DNA from: DYJE01 sp964637565
GTDB lineage: Bacteria > Desulfobacterota > Desulfobacteria > Desulfobacterales > Desulfolunaceae
Length of the DNA: 64,000 nucleotides
Assembly (NCBI GenBank): GCA_964637565.1
Contig: CAZWTY010000007.1
Location: 10,369-74,368 of the forward strand
Direction of reading: 5' to 3'
A model generated the notes under the pieces. The model ran no database searches. It was not told the origin of the DNA and saw only the letters and a program-made list of their open reading frames with translations. Position 1 is the first letter of the stretch; each line of letters opens with the position of its first letter. Position numbers and translations under genes: made by a program. This document shows, piece by piece, positions 43,146 to 51,635 of the stretch.

Positions 43146-44321
43146 TTATCTTGCGCCCTTGACAATGGCGTCGGTGATGGCTGTTTCAAACCTCGTTTCG
43201 TGGTCCAGGCTGGGGTAGTAGATTTCGAACACCTGGAGATCCTGGTCCTTGACTTGGAGACCCAGGACATACACGTAAGGTTTGTCCGAAAGGCTTTCCA
43301 TGCGGAGGCAGGTGAAAGACCCGGTCTGTTTTTCCGTCATGGTCCTGAATCCCTTTTCAAGCCGTTCTTTGACAGCGCTGATCCAGAACGCGGTGTCGCC
43401 CTTGGGGCTGTTGGCTCTCCGGCAGGCCGAGAAAACCACGCCGTCAGCGCTTTCCGTGATCCAGGTTTTTTCACCCAGCGCCACCATGTCTTTCGGGGCT
43501 TCGAATTCAAGTTTCCGGCCGCTTTCCAGGTTGGCCCGGGAGAAGGGGGACAGCTCGTGGATCCAGCGGAATTCGAAAATGTCCGGTTTTTCTCCTCCAA
43601 GGACCGAGCTTTCCATGCCGGTCACATCCAGGCTGAGCCGGGAGAAATCGGCCAGAGCCGAGAGGGTTTTCAGCATGTTCTGCATGGACTCGATGCTTTC
43701 GTTGAGACGGGCGATTTCTTTTAGAAGCGCCAGCTTTTCCTCTTCGTCGTCGGTCTGGTTCAAGAGTTCCAGGTAACGGTTCCTCGACGCTGTGGCGATT
43801 TTCATTTTCAGATCGATATCGGTGAAGGCGTCGGTGACATCCTGGGCCGACATGTTTTTCGACAGCACGTCACCCAGGGTGAGGATCTTTTTGAAAACAC
43901 CGTGGAATTCCCTGACCGGCACACGAAACACCGCGTTGCCGGTGCGGACCTGTTCCACATAGCCTCCGGATTCCACCACAAGGCCCCGGGCCTTTTCGAT
44001 GAGTTCTTCGGGCTTGGGCGAACGCATCCTGGCGTAACCGTTGTAATGGACCATTCGTTTTTTGGTGACCGAGGGTTCCCGGGGTGTTTCCGCTCTCATG
44101 GCTTTCATGGGGGCGGGAGCCATGGGGGCGTCGTAGGCTTCCAGCATCCGGTAGGCGCCTGCGGATTCGGCCCGGTCGAGATCGGTGGCGGGGCTGTGGC
44201 CCATGTTTTTCGTGCCGCAGGATAAGGTTGTGAAAAGGAGGGCGAACACGGCCGTGAACAAAGCGGCGTGTTGGATCCTAAGCCGCCGTTTTCGTGGATT
44301 GAAACCAATGGATGTCATCAT
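43146..44321 (-). CDS. DUF4349 lipoprotein
   Basis: The protein has 391 residues. The signal peptide ends in LSCG (lipobox). The core shows the same fold as the 42480 protein: NAVFRVPVREFHGVFKKI, then a coiled coil LNQTDDEEEKLALLKEIARL, then SRLSLDVTG. The C-terminal 170 residues are an extra domain (GVVFSACRRANSPKGDTAFW, YVYVLGLQVKDQDLQVFEIYYP), similar in style to the 42035 lipoprotein. It heads a three-gene envelope operon. Confidence 0.75.
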   Translation of the reverse strand: MMTSIGFNPRKRRLRIQHAALFTAVFALLFTTLSCGTKNMGHSPATDLDRAESAGAYRMLEAYDAPMAPAPMKAMRAETPREPSVTKKRMVHYNGYARMRSPKPEELIEKARGLVVESGGYVEQVRTGNAVFRVPVREFHGVFKKILTLGDVLSKNMSAQDVTDAFTDIDLKMKIATASRNRYLELLNQTDDEEEKLALLKEIARLNESIESMQNMLKTLSALADFSRLSLDVTGMESSVLGGEKPDIFEFRWIHELSPFSRANLESGRKLEFEAPKDMVALGEKTWITESADGVVFSACRRANSPKGDTAFWISAVKERLEKGFRTMTEKQTGSFTCLRMESLSDKPYVYVLGLQVKDQDLQVFEIYYPSLDHETRFETAITDAIVKGAR

Positions 44322-44656
44322 GGGATGGGGTCTCCGTTAGAAAATCAGTCGATGCAGTTTTTGGATTTTACCGCGACATAAGTCATGCAATCTTAAACCC
44401 TGAGGATCAAAGGCGCAATTAAAAAACCATGGAAAAAAACGAACAAGGGACATTCCGGCTGTTATTTTTTCTGGCCTGGGATTTGCTATATTCTTTGTCA
44501 GCCAGGAAAACGACAGGGATACACAGAAAATCCGGCATTTTTTTCCTGAAACATGACACGCCGTGATATGGATCAGGAAAAAACTGCCGTAAAGCCCGCC
44601 CGAACAGGCGGGACGAACCAGGGCGAAAGCCCGTTCCAGGGATTGGGAGAAAGACC
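44322..44656. other. Divergent intergenic region
   Basis: 335 bp between the DUF4349 operon and the 44657 gene. It contains an AT-rich stretch with TATATT at about 44486-44491, a possible -10 box, but no matching -35 box is clear. No gene is seen. Confidence 0.35.
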
Positions 44657-45136
44657 ATGACAGGAATCAACGATATCAACAAGGTCGGTCAAGTCAGACC
44701 CTTGACCACGGGAACCCAGGACCAGGTGAACCGGGGCGCCGATGGGGACCTGTTTCAGAAAACATTCGAACGGATTCTTTCCGAGAACTCAGAAACGACG
44801 ACAGCATCGGTCTCACCGGCCGCCACGGGCCTGGCTGAGATCAGCGCCAGTGCGTTCAACCTGAGAATCGAGGATGAAAGTGTGGGCGCTGTGGAAAAGA
44901 ACACGGAACAGCTGCTGACCCTGATGGAACAATACGCCAGAGATCTGGGAGACCCGAATAAAACCCTGCGGGATATCGAGCCCCTGGTCCAGGGCATCAA
45001 GGAAGGGGCCGACCTTCTTTCCGAATCGGTGAAGAACGACACGGCGGCCAGCGATCGAATCAAGACACTGGCCGAAGAAAGCGCCGTTCTCGCCAATGTG
45101 GAATACATGAAATTCATGCGTGGCGATTACGCCTGA
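44657..45136 (+). CDS. Hypothetical helical protein, 159 residues
   Basis: GGGAG lies before the ATG. The protein is soluble, polar and almost fully helical, with no Cys (DLFQKTFERILSENSETTTA, LLTLMEQYARDLGDPNKTL, RIKTLAEESAVLANVEYMKF). A Ser/Thr-rich N-terminal part precedes the helices. The style resembles small flagellar or secretion-associated proteins, but no such genes are nearby and I do not assign it. A strong terminator follows. Confidence 0.55.
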   Translation: MTGINDINKVGQVRPLTTGTQDQVNRGADGDLFQKTFERILSENSETTTASVSPAATGLAEISASAFNLRIEDESVGAVEKNTEQLLTLMEQYARDLGDPNKTLRDIEPLVQGIKEGADLLSESVKNDTAASDRIKTLAEESAVLANVEYMKFMRGDYA

Positions 45137-45162
45137 GGCCCGGTCGGGCGGGAAACGTTATC

Positions 45163-45197
45163 CGTGTAAGGGCGAACCTTTTGTTCGCTCTTACACG
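45163..45197. terminator. Strong hairpin between convergent genes
   Basis: The arms CGTGTAAGGGCGAAC and GTTCGCTCTTACACG (15 bp with one G-T pair) enclose a T-rich loop, between the 44657 and 45208 genes. It would stop transcription from both sides. Confidence 0.6.
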
Positions 45198-45207
45198 AAT
45201 CCGTCAA

Positions 45208-46884
45208 TCACATGTTTTTCTTTTTCCGCGCCAGCAGATCGCCGCAGTGACCGCACAGCGCCATGCCCCCGCTCAGGTTTCTGGCCTTGAATCCGTGCTG
45301 GGTGAGGATCCTGTAAGCGATGTAACCCCTCAGCCCCACCGCGCAGTAGAGGATGACCGTTTTTTCCTTGTCCAGCTCTCCAAGTCTTAGCCGCAGGTCG
45401 TCGACGGGAATGTTGACGGCATTTTGAAGGGCACCGTTCATCCGGCGTTCCAGGGGCGTCCTAAGATCCACGATCACATGGGTCGAGGGATCGAGACCGG
45501 CGATATCCTCGGGGTAGATTACGTCCATGTCTCCTTTCAGGATGTTGGCCGCCACGAATCCCGCGATGTTCACCGGGTCCTTGGCCGAGGAGTAGGGTGG
45601 GGCGTAGGCCAGTTCCAGTTCCTCCAGGTCGTAGACGGTCATGCCGCCTTTGATGGCCGTGGCGATCACGTCAATGCGTTTGTCCGCCCCTTTTCCCCCC
45701 ACGATCTGGGCTCCCAGAACCCGTCCGCTGCCCGGACTGAACAGCAGTTTGACGTTCATGTACTCCGCGCCGGGGTAGTAGGTGGCGTGGGAGGCCGAGG
45801 TGGTATAGCTTTTCTTGTAGGGAATGTTCCGGGCCTTGAGGCTTTTTTCATTTGATCCCGTGGACGCCACGGTCAGGTCGAAGACCTTGGCCACGGCTGT
45901 TCCAAGGGTTCCCTTGTACGTGGACCGCCGTCCTGCGATGTTGTCCGCCGCGATGCGCCCCTGCCTGTTGGCCGGACCGGCCAGGGGGATCATGGCCGGG
46001 GCTCCGGTGACGAAGTCCCGTGTCTCGATGGCGTCGCCCACGGCGTAAATCGAAGGGTCGGAGGTCTGGAGGGCGTCGTTCACCCGGATTCCTCCCCGAT
46101 CACCCAGGGCGAGCCCCGCGTTTTGGGCCAGCTCGTTTTCAGGCCTCACTCCGGCGGCGAACAGCACCATGTCGCAGTCGATGACGGTTCCGTCCGAGGT
46201 TTCCACCTGAACCCGGTCTTTTTGGGGAATAAACCGTTTCACAGCGCTGTTCAGGATCAGACCCACTTTTTTCTCGCGAAGATGGGTGTGCACCAGGTGG
46301 GCCATTTCAAAATCAAGAGGGGCCATGACCTGGGCGGCCATTTCGACCAGCGTGATTTTGATGCCGCGGTGGGCCAGGTTTTCCGCCATTTCAAGGCCGA
46401 TGAAACCGCCTCCCACCACCACGGCGCTTTGTGGATTCCGGCTGTCCACAAGCTGCTTGATCCGGTCCGTGTCGGGAATGTTGCGAAGAGTGAATATCCG
46501 CTCGTCGTCGATGCCGTCGATGGCGGGCTTGAGGGGCGCGGCTCCCGGCGAGAGGATCAGGGAGTCGTAAGTCTCACGGTACACCTTGCCCGAATGCACA
46601 TCCAGGATCTCCACGGTTTTTTCCGAGGGGAAAACATCTTTGACTTCATTGAATGGGCGGATGTCTATCCTGTAACGGGCTGAAAAATCCTCGGCTGTGG
46701 TGACGAGAAGGTCGTCTCTGTTTTTGATGACGCCGCCGATGTGGTAGGGCAGGCCGCAGTTCGCAAAAGAGATGTACTCTCCCCGTTCGAGAAGAATGAT
46801 TTCCGCGTTTTCATCGAGCCTCCGGAGCCGGGCCGCCGCGGTGGCTCCTCCTGCGACGCCGCCTGTGATCAGTATTTTTTTCAT
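45208..46884 (-). CDS. CoA-disulfide/persulfide reductase with C-terminal rhodanese
   Basis: The protein has 558 residues from ATG 46884; a longer frame to 47025 is unlikely. FAD site ILITGGVAGGATAAARLRR; single redox Cys in SFANCGLPYHIGG, as in CoA-disulfide reductase; NADH site VVVGGGFIGLEMAENLA; dimer domain; then a rhodanese with VILYCAVGLRG (active Cys). This layout matches CoADR-Rhd and NADH-dependent persulfide reductase, which reduce CoA disulfide, CoA-persulfide or polysulfide in sulfur metabolism. The extra tail has a CGHCGD pair. It is transcribed away from nqrA. Confidence 0.9.
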   Translation of the reverse strand: MKKILITGGVAGGATAAARLRRLDENAEIILLERGEYISFANCGLPYHIGGVIKNRDDLLVTTAEDFSARYRIDIRPFNEVKDVFPSEKTVEILDVHSGKVYRETYDSLILSPGAAPLKPAIDGIDDERIFTLRNIPDTDRIKQLVDSRNPQSAVVVGGGFIGLEMAENLAHRGIKITLVEMAAQVMAPLDFEMAHLVHTHLREKKVGLILNSAVKRFIPQKDRVQVETSDGTVIDCDMVLFAAGVRPENELAQNAGLALGDRGGIRVNDALQTSDPSIYAVGDAIETRDFVTGAPAMIPLAGPANRQGRIAADNIAGRRSTYKGTLGTAVAKVFDLTVASTGSNEKSLKARNIPYKKSYTTSASHATYYPGAEYMNVKLLFSPGSGRVLGAQIVGGKGADKRIDVIATAIKGGMTVYDLEELELAYAPPYSSAKDPVNIAGFVAANILKGDMDVIYPEDIAGLDPSTHVIVDLRTPLERRMNGALQNAVNIPVDDLRLRLGELDKEKTVILYCAVGLRGYIAYRILTQHGFKARNLSGGMALCGHCGDLLARKKKNM

Positions 46885-46958
46885 AGTCTGTGCCGTTCTC
46901 CCTGGATGGTAAAACATGTGACATGATGGATGTCCCGGAACGCCTCTATGCAGGGCAA

Positions 46959-46979
46959 ATCGCCTGAATGCCAGGCGAT
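46959..46979. promoter_or_regulatory. Inverted repeat in the divergent nqrA region
   Basis: ATCGCCTG and CAGGCGAT, 8-bp perfect arms around 5 bases, lie 37 bp before the likely nqr -35 box and 75 bp before the reductase start. It could be an operator shared by both. Confidence 0.35.
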
Positions 46980-47015
46980 ACCGGTCATACAACCGGATCA
47001 TTACCATTTTTTCAA

Positions 47016-47044
47016 TTGAATTCACAGTTTAAATAAGGGATAAT
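47016..47044 (+). promoter_or_regulatory. Sigma-70-type promoter of the nqr-nhaA operon
   Basis: TTGAAT (47016-47021), a 17-bp AT-rich spacer and GATAAT (47039-47044). The 5' leader would be about 68 nt. Confidence 0.55.
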
Positions 47045-47118
47045 CACCTCACTATGCTGTCTGGCAGGCCCTTGACCTTCGGCCTTTCACGAACGAAAAA
47101 CCTCCATGGAATGAAACC

Positions 47119-48453
47119 ATGCAAAACCTGATTTTCAAAAAGGGGTACGACCTCAGGCTCTCCGGCATTCCCGAAAGGGATGTGGAAGAGGCGGGAAAAC
47201 CTTCGAGAATCGGCGTTACTCCCCGGCACATCCCCTTTGTCGTTCCAAGATTAAGGGTTGAAAAAGGCTCGCGGGTGAACATCGGGACGCCGCTGTTCGA
47301 AGACAAAAGGAACCCGGAACTGGTGTTTCTTTCCCCGGGCGGCGGCGTGATCGCCGACATCCGATACGGGGAACGGCGGGTGATCCGGGACATCGTGATC
47401 GATCTGGACGATGACGAAACCATGGAACCTTTTGATGTCGCAGATCCGGCCCGACTTGACTCCATGGATCGCGGCGAGATCGTCTCACGGCTTGTCCGCG
47501 GGGGAGCCTGGGCTTACCTCAGGGAACTCCCCTTTCGTGATATCGCGGGAAGAATCGAACCGCCCGAGTCCATCGTGGTGGTCCTGGACGGCCTCGACCC
47601 CTTTGCCCCGTCTCCCTCGGTTTACCTTGATGGCGTGGACGACCTTTTCCTTTACGGTCTTTCCGTCATGGGTAAACTGTCGAAAACCGTGCATGTGGTT
47701 GCCGCAGGTGACACGGGACGTTTACCGGAAAAAGTGTCCGTGAAGGTGACCCACGCGGTCGCTGGACCTTATCCGTCCCAGGATCCCGGTGTGTTTCTGT
47801 ATCATGTGAAAAAAAGTCCCGAAGAGAACAGGGCCTTTTACATCGACGGCCAGGATCTGGTTCTTCTGGCCCGACTGATGAGAGACGGGGCTTACCCCAC
47901 ATGGAAGGTGCTGGCGGTGGGTGGGCCTCAGGCCGTGAAGAAAAACCATGTGAGGGCCCGTGTGGGTTGTCCGGTGTCGGCTCTGGGGCTTGATATCGGT
48001 CCATCTGTCCGTGTGGTGGGCGGTGGGGTGATGAAGGGCGTTACGGTGCCCAGGGACAGTTTTGTCGGGTATTACGAGTCCGGCCTGACCCTGCTGGAAG
48101 AGGGGAACGAGGAGGATTTTTTCGGGTTTCTGAAGCCAGGCTTCCACAGACCGTCCTATACCCGGACGTTTCTCTCCGTGTTCAACCGGAAACCCTTGCC
48201 TCTGACCTGCAACATGCGGGGCGAACTCCGGCCCTGCATCAACTGCGGAACCTGCGCCTCGCTTTGCCCCGTGGACATCCTGCCCCAGTTCACCTTTAAA
48301 TGCCTTCAGGCCGGAGAGGTGGAAGAGGGGCTGGCCCATGGACTTTTGGACTGCGTGGAATGCTCCTTATGCACCTACGTGTGTCCGAGCAAGATCGACG
48401 TGTGCGGGATACTCCGGAAAGCCAAAGCCGATTATTACAAGGAACGGGCCTGA
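47119..48453 (+). CDS. nqrA: Na+-translocating NADH:quinone reductase subunit A with two [4Fe-4S] motifs
   Basis: The protein has 444 residues. The N-terminus FKKGYDLRLSGIPE and the biotinyl-lipoyl-like segment VEKGSRVNIGTPLFEDK are typical NqrA. NqrA holds quinone and lacks Fe-S clusters in Vibrio, where only remnants of the motif remain. Here the C-terminus has CINCGTCASLCP (Cys373, 376, 379, 383) and CVECSLCTYVCP (Cys412, 415, 418, 422), both complete, as in RnfC. So this subunit may bind two [4Fe-4S] clusters. The six nqr genes in order with nhaA show that it belongs to an Nqr and not an Rnf complex. The start has only a weak GGAATG site. Confidence 0.92.
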   Translation: MQNLIFKKGYDLRLSGIPERDVEEAGKPSRIGVTPRHIPFVVPRLRVEKGSRVNIGTPLFEDKRNPELVFLSPGGGVIADIRYGERRVIRDIVIDLDDDETMEPFDVADPARLDSMDRGEIVSRLVRGGAWAYLRELPFRDIAGRIEPPESIVVVLDGLDPFAPSPSVYLDGVDDLFLYGLSVMGKLSKTVHVVAAGDTGRLPEKVSVKVTHAVAGPYPSQDPGVFLYHVKKSPEENRAFYIDGQDLVLLARLMRDGAYPTWKVLAVGGPQAVKKNHVRARVGCPVSALGLDIGPSVRVVGGGVMKGVTVPRDSFVGYYESGLTLLEEGNEEDFFGFLKPGFHRPSYTRTFLSVFNRKPLPLTCNMRGELRPCINCGTCASLCPVDILPQFTFKCLQAGEVEEGLAHGLLDCVECSLCTYVCPSKIDVCGILRKAKADYYKERA

Positions 48454-48455
48454 TT

Positions 48456-49652
48456 ATGAATCTCTTGGCAAAACAGATCCAATCCATGCTGGATCGTGTG
48501 GAAAAGCACTTTGAAAAAGGCGGGAAGTTCCACCGTTATTACCCTGTCTACGAAGCGACCCGGACTTTTTTCTTCATTCCCGGCCATAGCACCGCAGGCC
48601 GTCCCCATGTACGGGACAGCCTGGACCTGAAACGGCTGATGAGTTTCGTGATCCTGGCCCTTGTCCCCCATTTTCTCTTTGGGGTTTACAACGCCGGTTA
48701 TCATGCCCGGCTTGCCTCGGGCCTTTCCACGGATTTCCTGCCGGTGGCGGGAAAGGGACTGGTGCTGGTCCTGCCTCTGGTGGTGGTTTCTTACGCTGTG
48801 GGGCTTTTCTGGGAAGGGCTTTTCGCCATGATCCGGCGGCACAACATCAGTGAGGGGTTCCTGGTCACCGGCCTTCTCTATCCCTTGGTACTTCCTCCCA
48901 CGCTTCCTTTGTGGCAGGCGGCCATCGGGATTTCCTTTGGCGTGGTCATCGGAAAAGAGGTGTTCGGAGGTACGGGTCGGAACCTGGTGAACCCGGCCCT
49001 GACCGCCAGGGCCTTCGTCTTTTTTTCCTACCCTTTGTCCATATCCGGAGACAAAGTCTGGGTGGCGGTCAGCGAAGGGGCGAAACGTCTGCCCGACGCG
49101 GTGTCAGGCGCCACGGCTCTGGCTGTGTCGGCCGCCGTCACCGTTCCGTCTTCCGTGGAGTCCAGGCTGGCCGAGGCGGGTTTCACCCTGGAAAAACTGT
49201 TCTTCGGCCTTTATCCTGGAAGCATCGGGGAAACATCCACGCTGCTCTGCCTGATCGGCGGGATTTTTCTCTGCGTCGCCGGTATCGCCAGCTACCGGAT
49301 CATGATCGGAGGCGTTCTGGGAGTCCTGGGAACAGGCTATCTCCTGAACCTTCTGGCCGGTCCCGGTTCATCGCCCTATCTCAGTCTTGACCCTGTGTAC
49401 CATCTGGTCATGGGCGGATTCGCCTTCGGCATCGCCTACATGGCCACCGACCCGGTCACCGGGCCCGGAATGAACGGGTCCCGCTGGCTCTACGGCTTTC
49501 TGATCGGCGCCCTTACCGTGATCGTCCGGGTGTTCAATCCGGCCTATCCTGACGGGGTGATGCTGGCGATTCTTTTCATGAACCTGTTTGCCCCGCTTAT
49601 GGATTTCGTGGAAATCAAAATCAAACTCCGAAAGAGGATTCCCAATGTCTGA
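48456..49652 (+). CDS. nqrB: Na+-translocating NADH:quinone reductase subunit B
   Basis: The protein has 398 residues from ATG 48456, two bases after the nqrA stop. About ten membrane helices. SGATALAV holds the Thr that carries covalent FMN, and AYMATDPVTGPGMNGSRWLYG is typical of NqrB/RnfD. It forms the main sodium channel with NqrD and NqrE. FMN attachment needs ApbE, which is not in the window. Confidence 0.95.
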   Translation: MNLLAKQIQSMLDRVEKHFEKGGKFHRYYPVYEATRTFFFIPGHSTAGRPHVRDSLDLKRLMSFVILALVPHFLFGVYNAGYHARLASGLSTDFLPVAGKGLVLVLPLVVVSYAVGLFWEGLFAMIRRHNISEGFLVTGLLYPLVLPPTLPLWQAAIGISFGVVIGKEVFGGTGRNLVNPALTARAFVFFSYPLSISGDKVWVAVSEGAKRLPDAVSGATALAVSAAVTVPSSVESRLAEAGFTLEKLFFGLYPGSIGETSTLLCLIGGIFLCVAGIASYRIMIGGVLGVLGTGYLLNLLAGPGSSPYLSLDPVYHLVMGGFAFGIAYMATDPVTGPGMNGSRWLYGFLIGALTVIVRVFNPAYPDGVMLAILFMNLFAPLMDFVEIKIKLRKRIPNV

Positions 49653-50361
49653 AAACACCCGATCCGTCGTTTTCGCGGCCCTGCTCAGCCTGATCTGCTG
49701 CGTGCTGATCACGGCGGCCTGCACGGGACTTCAGAAATACCAGAAAGCCAACGTGGAACTGGACCGCCAGGTCAATGTGGTCCGGGCCGCCGGTCTGCTG
49801 GAAGGGGACAAAGAGTTTACGGCGGAAGAGATCCGGCGCATCTATGCCGAGCGTATCGTGAACGCCTGGGTGGATTCCCGAGGCGAAGTCCTCCTTTCAC
49901 CACCTCCGGCGGAAAGGACGGATGTGTACCCCCTTTACCTCTGCAAGGAGGGAGACCGTCTGTACGCCACCATCATTCCCCTGGATTCCAGGGGGCTGTG
50001 GGGACGGATTTACGGGTATCTGGCCCTTGCCAGGGACGGGGAGACCGTGGTCGGGTTTTCCGTGGCACGCCACGCCGAAACTCCTGGGCTGGGCGGTGAA
50101 ATCGAGAGCCCGTGGTTCACACGGCAGTTCAAGGGGAAAAAGATCGTTGATTTTGAAAAAAACTTCGTGTCCGTGTCCATTGCCAAGGGAGAAGCCCGGG
50201 GGAGGGTTCCCGATGACCGGATGGCCAACACGGTGGACGGAATCAGCGGAGCGACCCTGACCGGAAATTACCTGAGCCAGGGGCTCAAAGAAACCCTTCA
50301 GCGGTTCGAGCCGTTTTCGAGCCGTTTGAGAAAGGGTGAAGCGGACGATCTAAGGTTATAA
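49645..50361 (+). CDS. nqrC: Na+-translocating NADH:quinone reductase subunit C
   Basis: The protein has 238 residues, starting in an 8-bp overlap with nqrB. One N-terminal membrane helix (about 6-26, with Cys residues) and a periplasmic FMN domain. DGISGATLTGNYLS carries the Thr that binds FMN covalently. ETPGLGGEIESPWF is a conserved NqrC/RnfG stretch. Confidence 0.95.
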   Translation: MSENTRSVVFAALLSLICCVLITAACTGLQKYQKANVELDRQVNVVRAAGLLEGDKEFTAEEIRRIYAERIVNAWVDSRGEVLLSPPPAERTDVYPLYLCKEGDRLYATIIPLDSRGLWGRIYGYLALARDGETVVGFSVARHAETPGLGGEIESPWFTRQFKGKKIVDFEKNFVSVSIAKGEARGRVPDDRMANTVDGISGATLTGNYLSQGLKETLQRFEPFSSRLRKGEADDLRL

Positions 50362-50378
50362 CGATCCAGGGAGGAAAC

Positions 50379-51005
50379 ATGTCACTGAAACAGACAACGT
50401 CCTACAGGGCTTTCAAAGCCGCCCTTTGGGGAAACAACCCCATTTCCAAACAGATCCTGGGCATCTGTTCGGCCCTGGCCGTGACGGTTCAGATGAAAAC
50501 GGCCTTTGTCATGGCCCTTGCCCTGACCCTGGTGCTGGCCCTGTCCAACCTGATCGTGTCCCTGCTTCGGCATTACATTCCCAGAAACATCCGGATCATC
50601 GCCGAACTGGTGATCATCGCGTCCCTGGTCATTCTGGCCGACCAGATTCTCAAGGCCTTTCTTTACGATGTGAGCAAGCAGCTTTCCGTTTTCGTGGGCC
50701 TGATCATCACCAACTGCATTGTCATGGGCCGGGCCGAAGCTTACGCCATGGCCAATCCCCCTGTTCCCTCGTTCTTTGACGGACTGGGCAACGGCCTGGG
50801 ATACGGCCTTGTGCTTGTCGCCGTGGCGTTTATCCGGGAGCTTCTGGGCTCAGGAAAAATTTTCGGACTCCAGGTGGTGCCCGACGGTCTGTACGAAGCG
50901 GGGTATTCCAACATGGGGCTTCTTGTCCTGGCGCCGGGAGCCTTTATCGTGATCGGTCTTCTTTTCTGGCTTCAGAACACCATCAGCAAGGAAAAAGAAT
51001 ACTAA
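50379..51005 (+). CDS. nqrD: Na+-translocating NADH:quinone reductase subunit D
   Basis: The protein has 208 residues with GGGAGG before the ATG. Six membrane helices in the NqrD/RnfE pattern: WGNNPISKQILGICSALAVT at the start, and GLIITNCIVMGRAEAYAM. The half-helix Cys that would bind the Fe or 2Fe-2S site between NqrD and NqrE is present in TNCIV. Confidence 0.95.
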   Translation: MSLKQTTSYRAFKAALWGNNPISKQILGICSALAVTVQMKTAFVMALALTLVLALSNLIVSLLRHYIPRNIRIIAELVIIASLVILADQILKAFLYDVSKQLSVFVGLIITNCIVMGRAEAYAMANPPVPSFFDGLGNGLGYGLVLVAVAFIRELLGSGKIFGLQVVPDGLYEAGYSNMGLLVLAPGAFIVIGLLFWLQNTISKEKEY

Positions 51006-51014
51006 GGAACTTTT

Positions 51015-51623
51015 ATGGAACAGCTGATCAACCTTCTGTTTGTTTCGGTCTTTCCCGGCAATATCCTGCTGTCCTATTTCCTGGGGATGTGCTCGTTCAT
51101 CGCCGTGTCCAGGAACATGGGCACCGCCACGGGACTGGGTGTCGCGGTGGTGTTCGTCATGACTCTGACCACGCCGGTGAACTGGCTGGTCCATCATTTC
51201 CTGCTGGCGCCCGGAGCCCTGGCCTGGGCCGGGCTTCCCGATCTGGACTTGAGCTACCTCACGTTCATCACGTTTATCGCCGTGATCGCGGCTCTCGTCC
51301 AGTCCGTGGAAATGATCATCGACCGATTTTCCCAGACCCTTTACACGGCCTTGGGTGTCTTCCTTCCCCTGATCGCGGTGAATTGCGCCATTCTCGGAGC
51401 GTCCCTGTTCATGGTGGAAAGGAACTACGGTTTCGCCGAATCGGTGGTCTACGGGTTCGGTTCCGGAGCCGGATGGATGCTGGCCATCGTCACCATGTCG
51501 GCCCTGAGAATCAAGATGCGTTATTCCGACGTGCCCGGGGGGCTTGACGGATTCGGGATCACCATGATCGTCAGCGGTCTTCTGGCCATGACGTTCATGC
51601 TGTTTTCAGGAATGGCGGTTTAA
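51015..51623 (+). CDS. nqrE: Na+-translocating NADH:quinone reductase subunit E
   Basis: The protein has 202 residues. Six membrane helices in the NqrE/RnfA pattern: NILLSYFLGMCSFIAVSRNMG and FLPLIAVNCAILGASLFM. The two Cys (GMC and VNC) match those that hold the intramembrane iron site with NqrD. The gap to nqrD is 9 bp. Confidence 0.95.
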   Translation: MEQLINLLFVSVFPGNILLSYFLGMCSFIAVSRNMGTATGLGVAVVFVMTLTTPVNWLVHHFLLAPGALAWAGLPDLDLSYLTFITFIAVIAALVQSVEMIIDRFSQTLYTALGVFLPLIAVNCAILGASLFMVERNYGFAESVVYGFGSGAGWMLAIVTMSALRIKMRYSDVPGGLDGFGITMIVSGLLAMTFMLFSGMAV

Positions 51624-51635
51624 GGAGGACCGATT

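Noticed and set aside
48300..48455. Longer NqrB N-terminus
   Set aside because: The extension overlaps the NqrA C-terminus; ATG 48456 gives the normal NqrB start.
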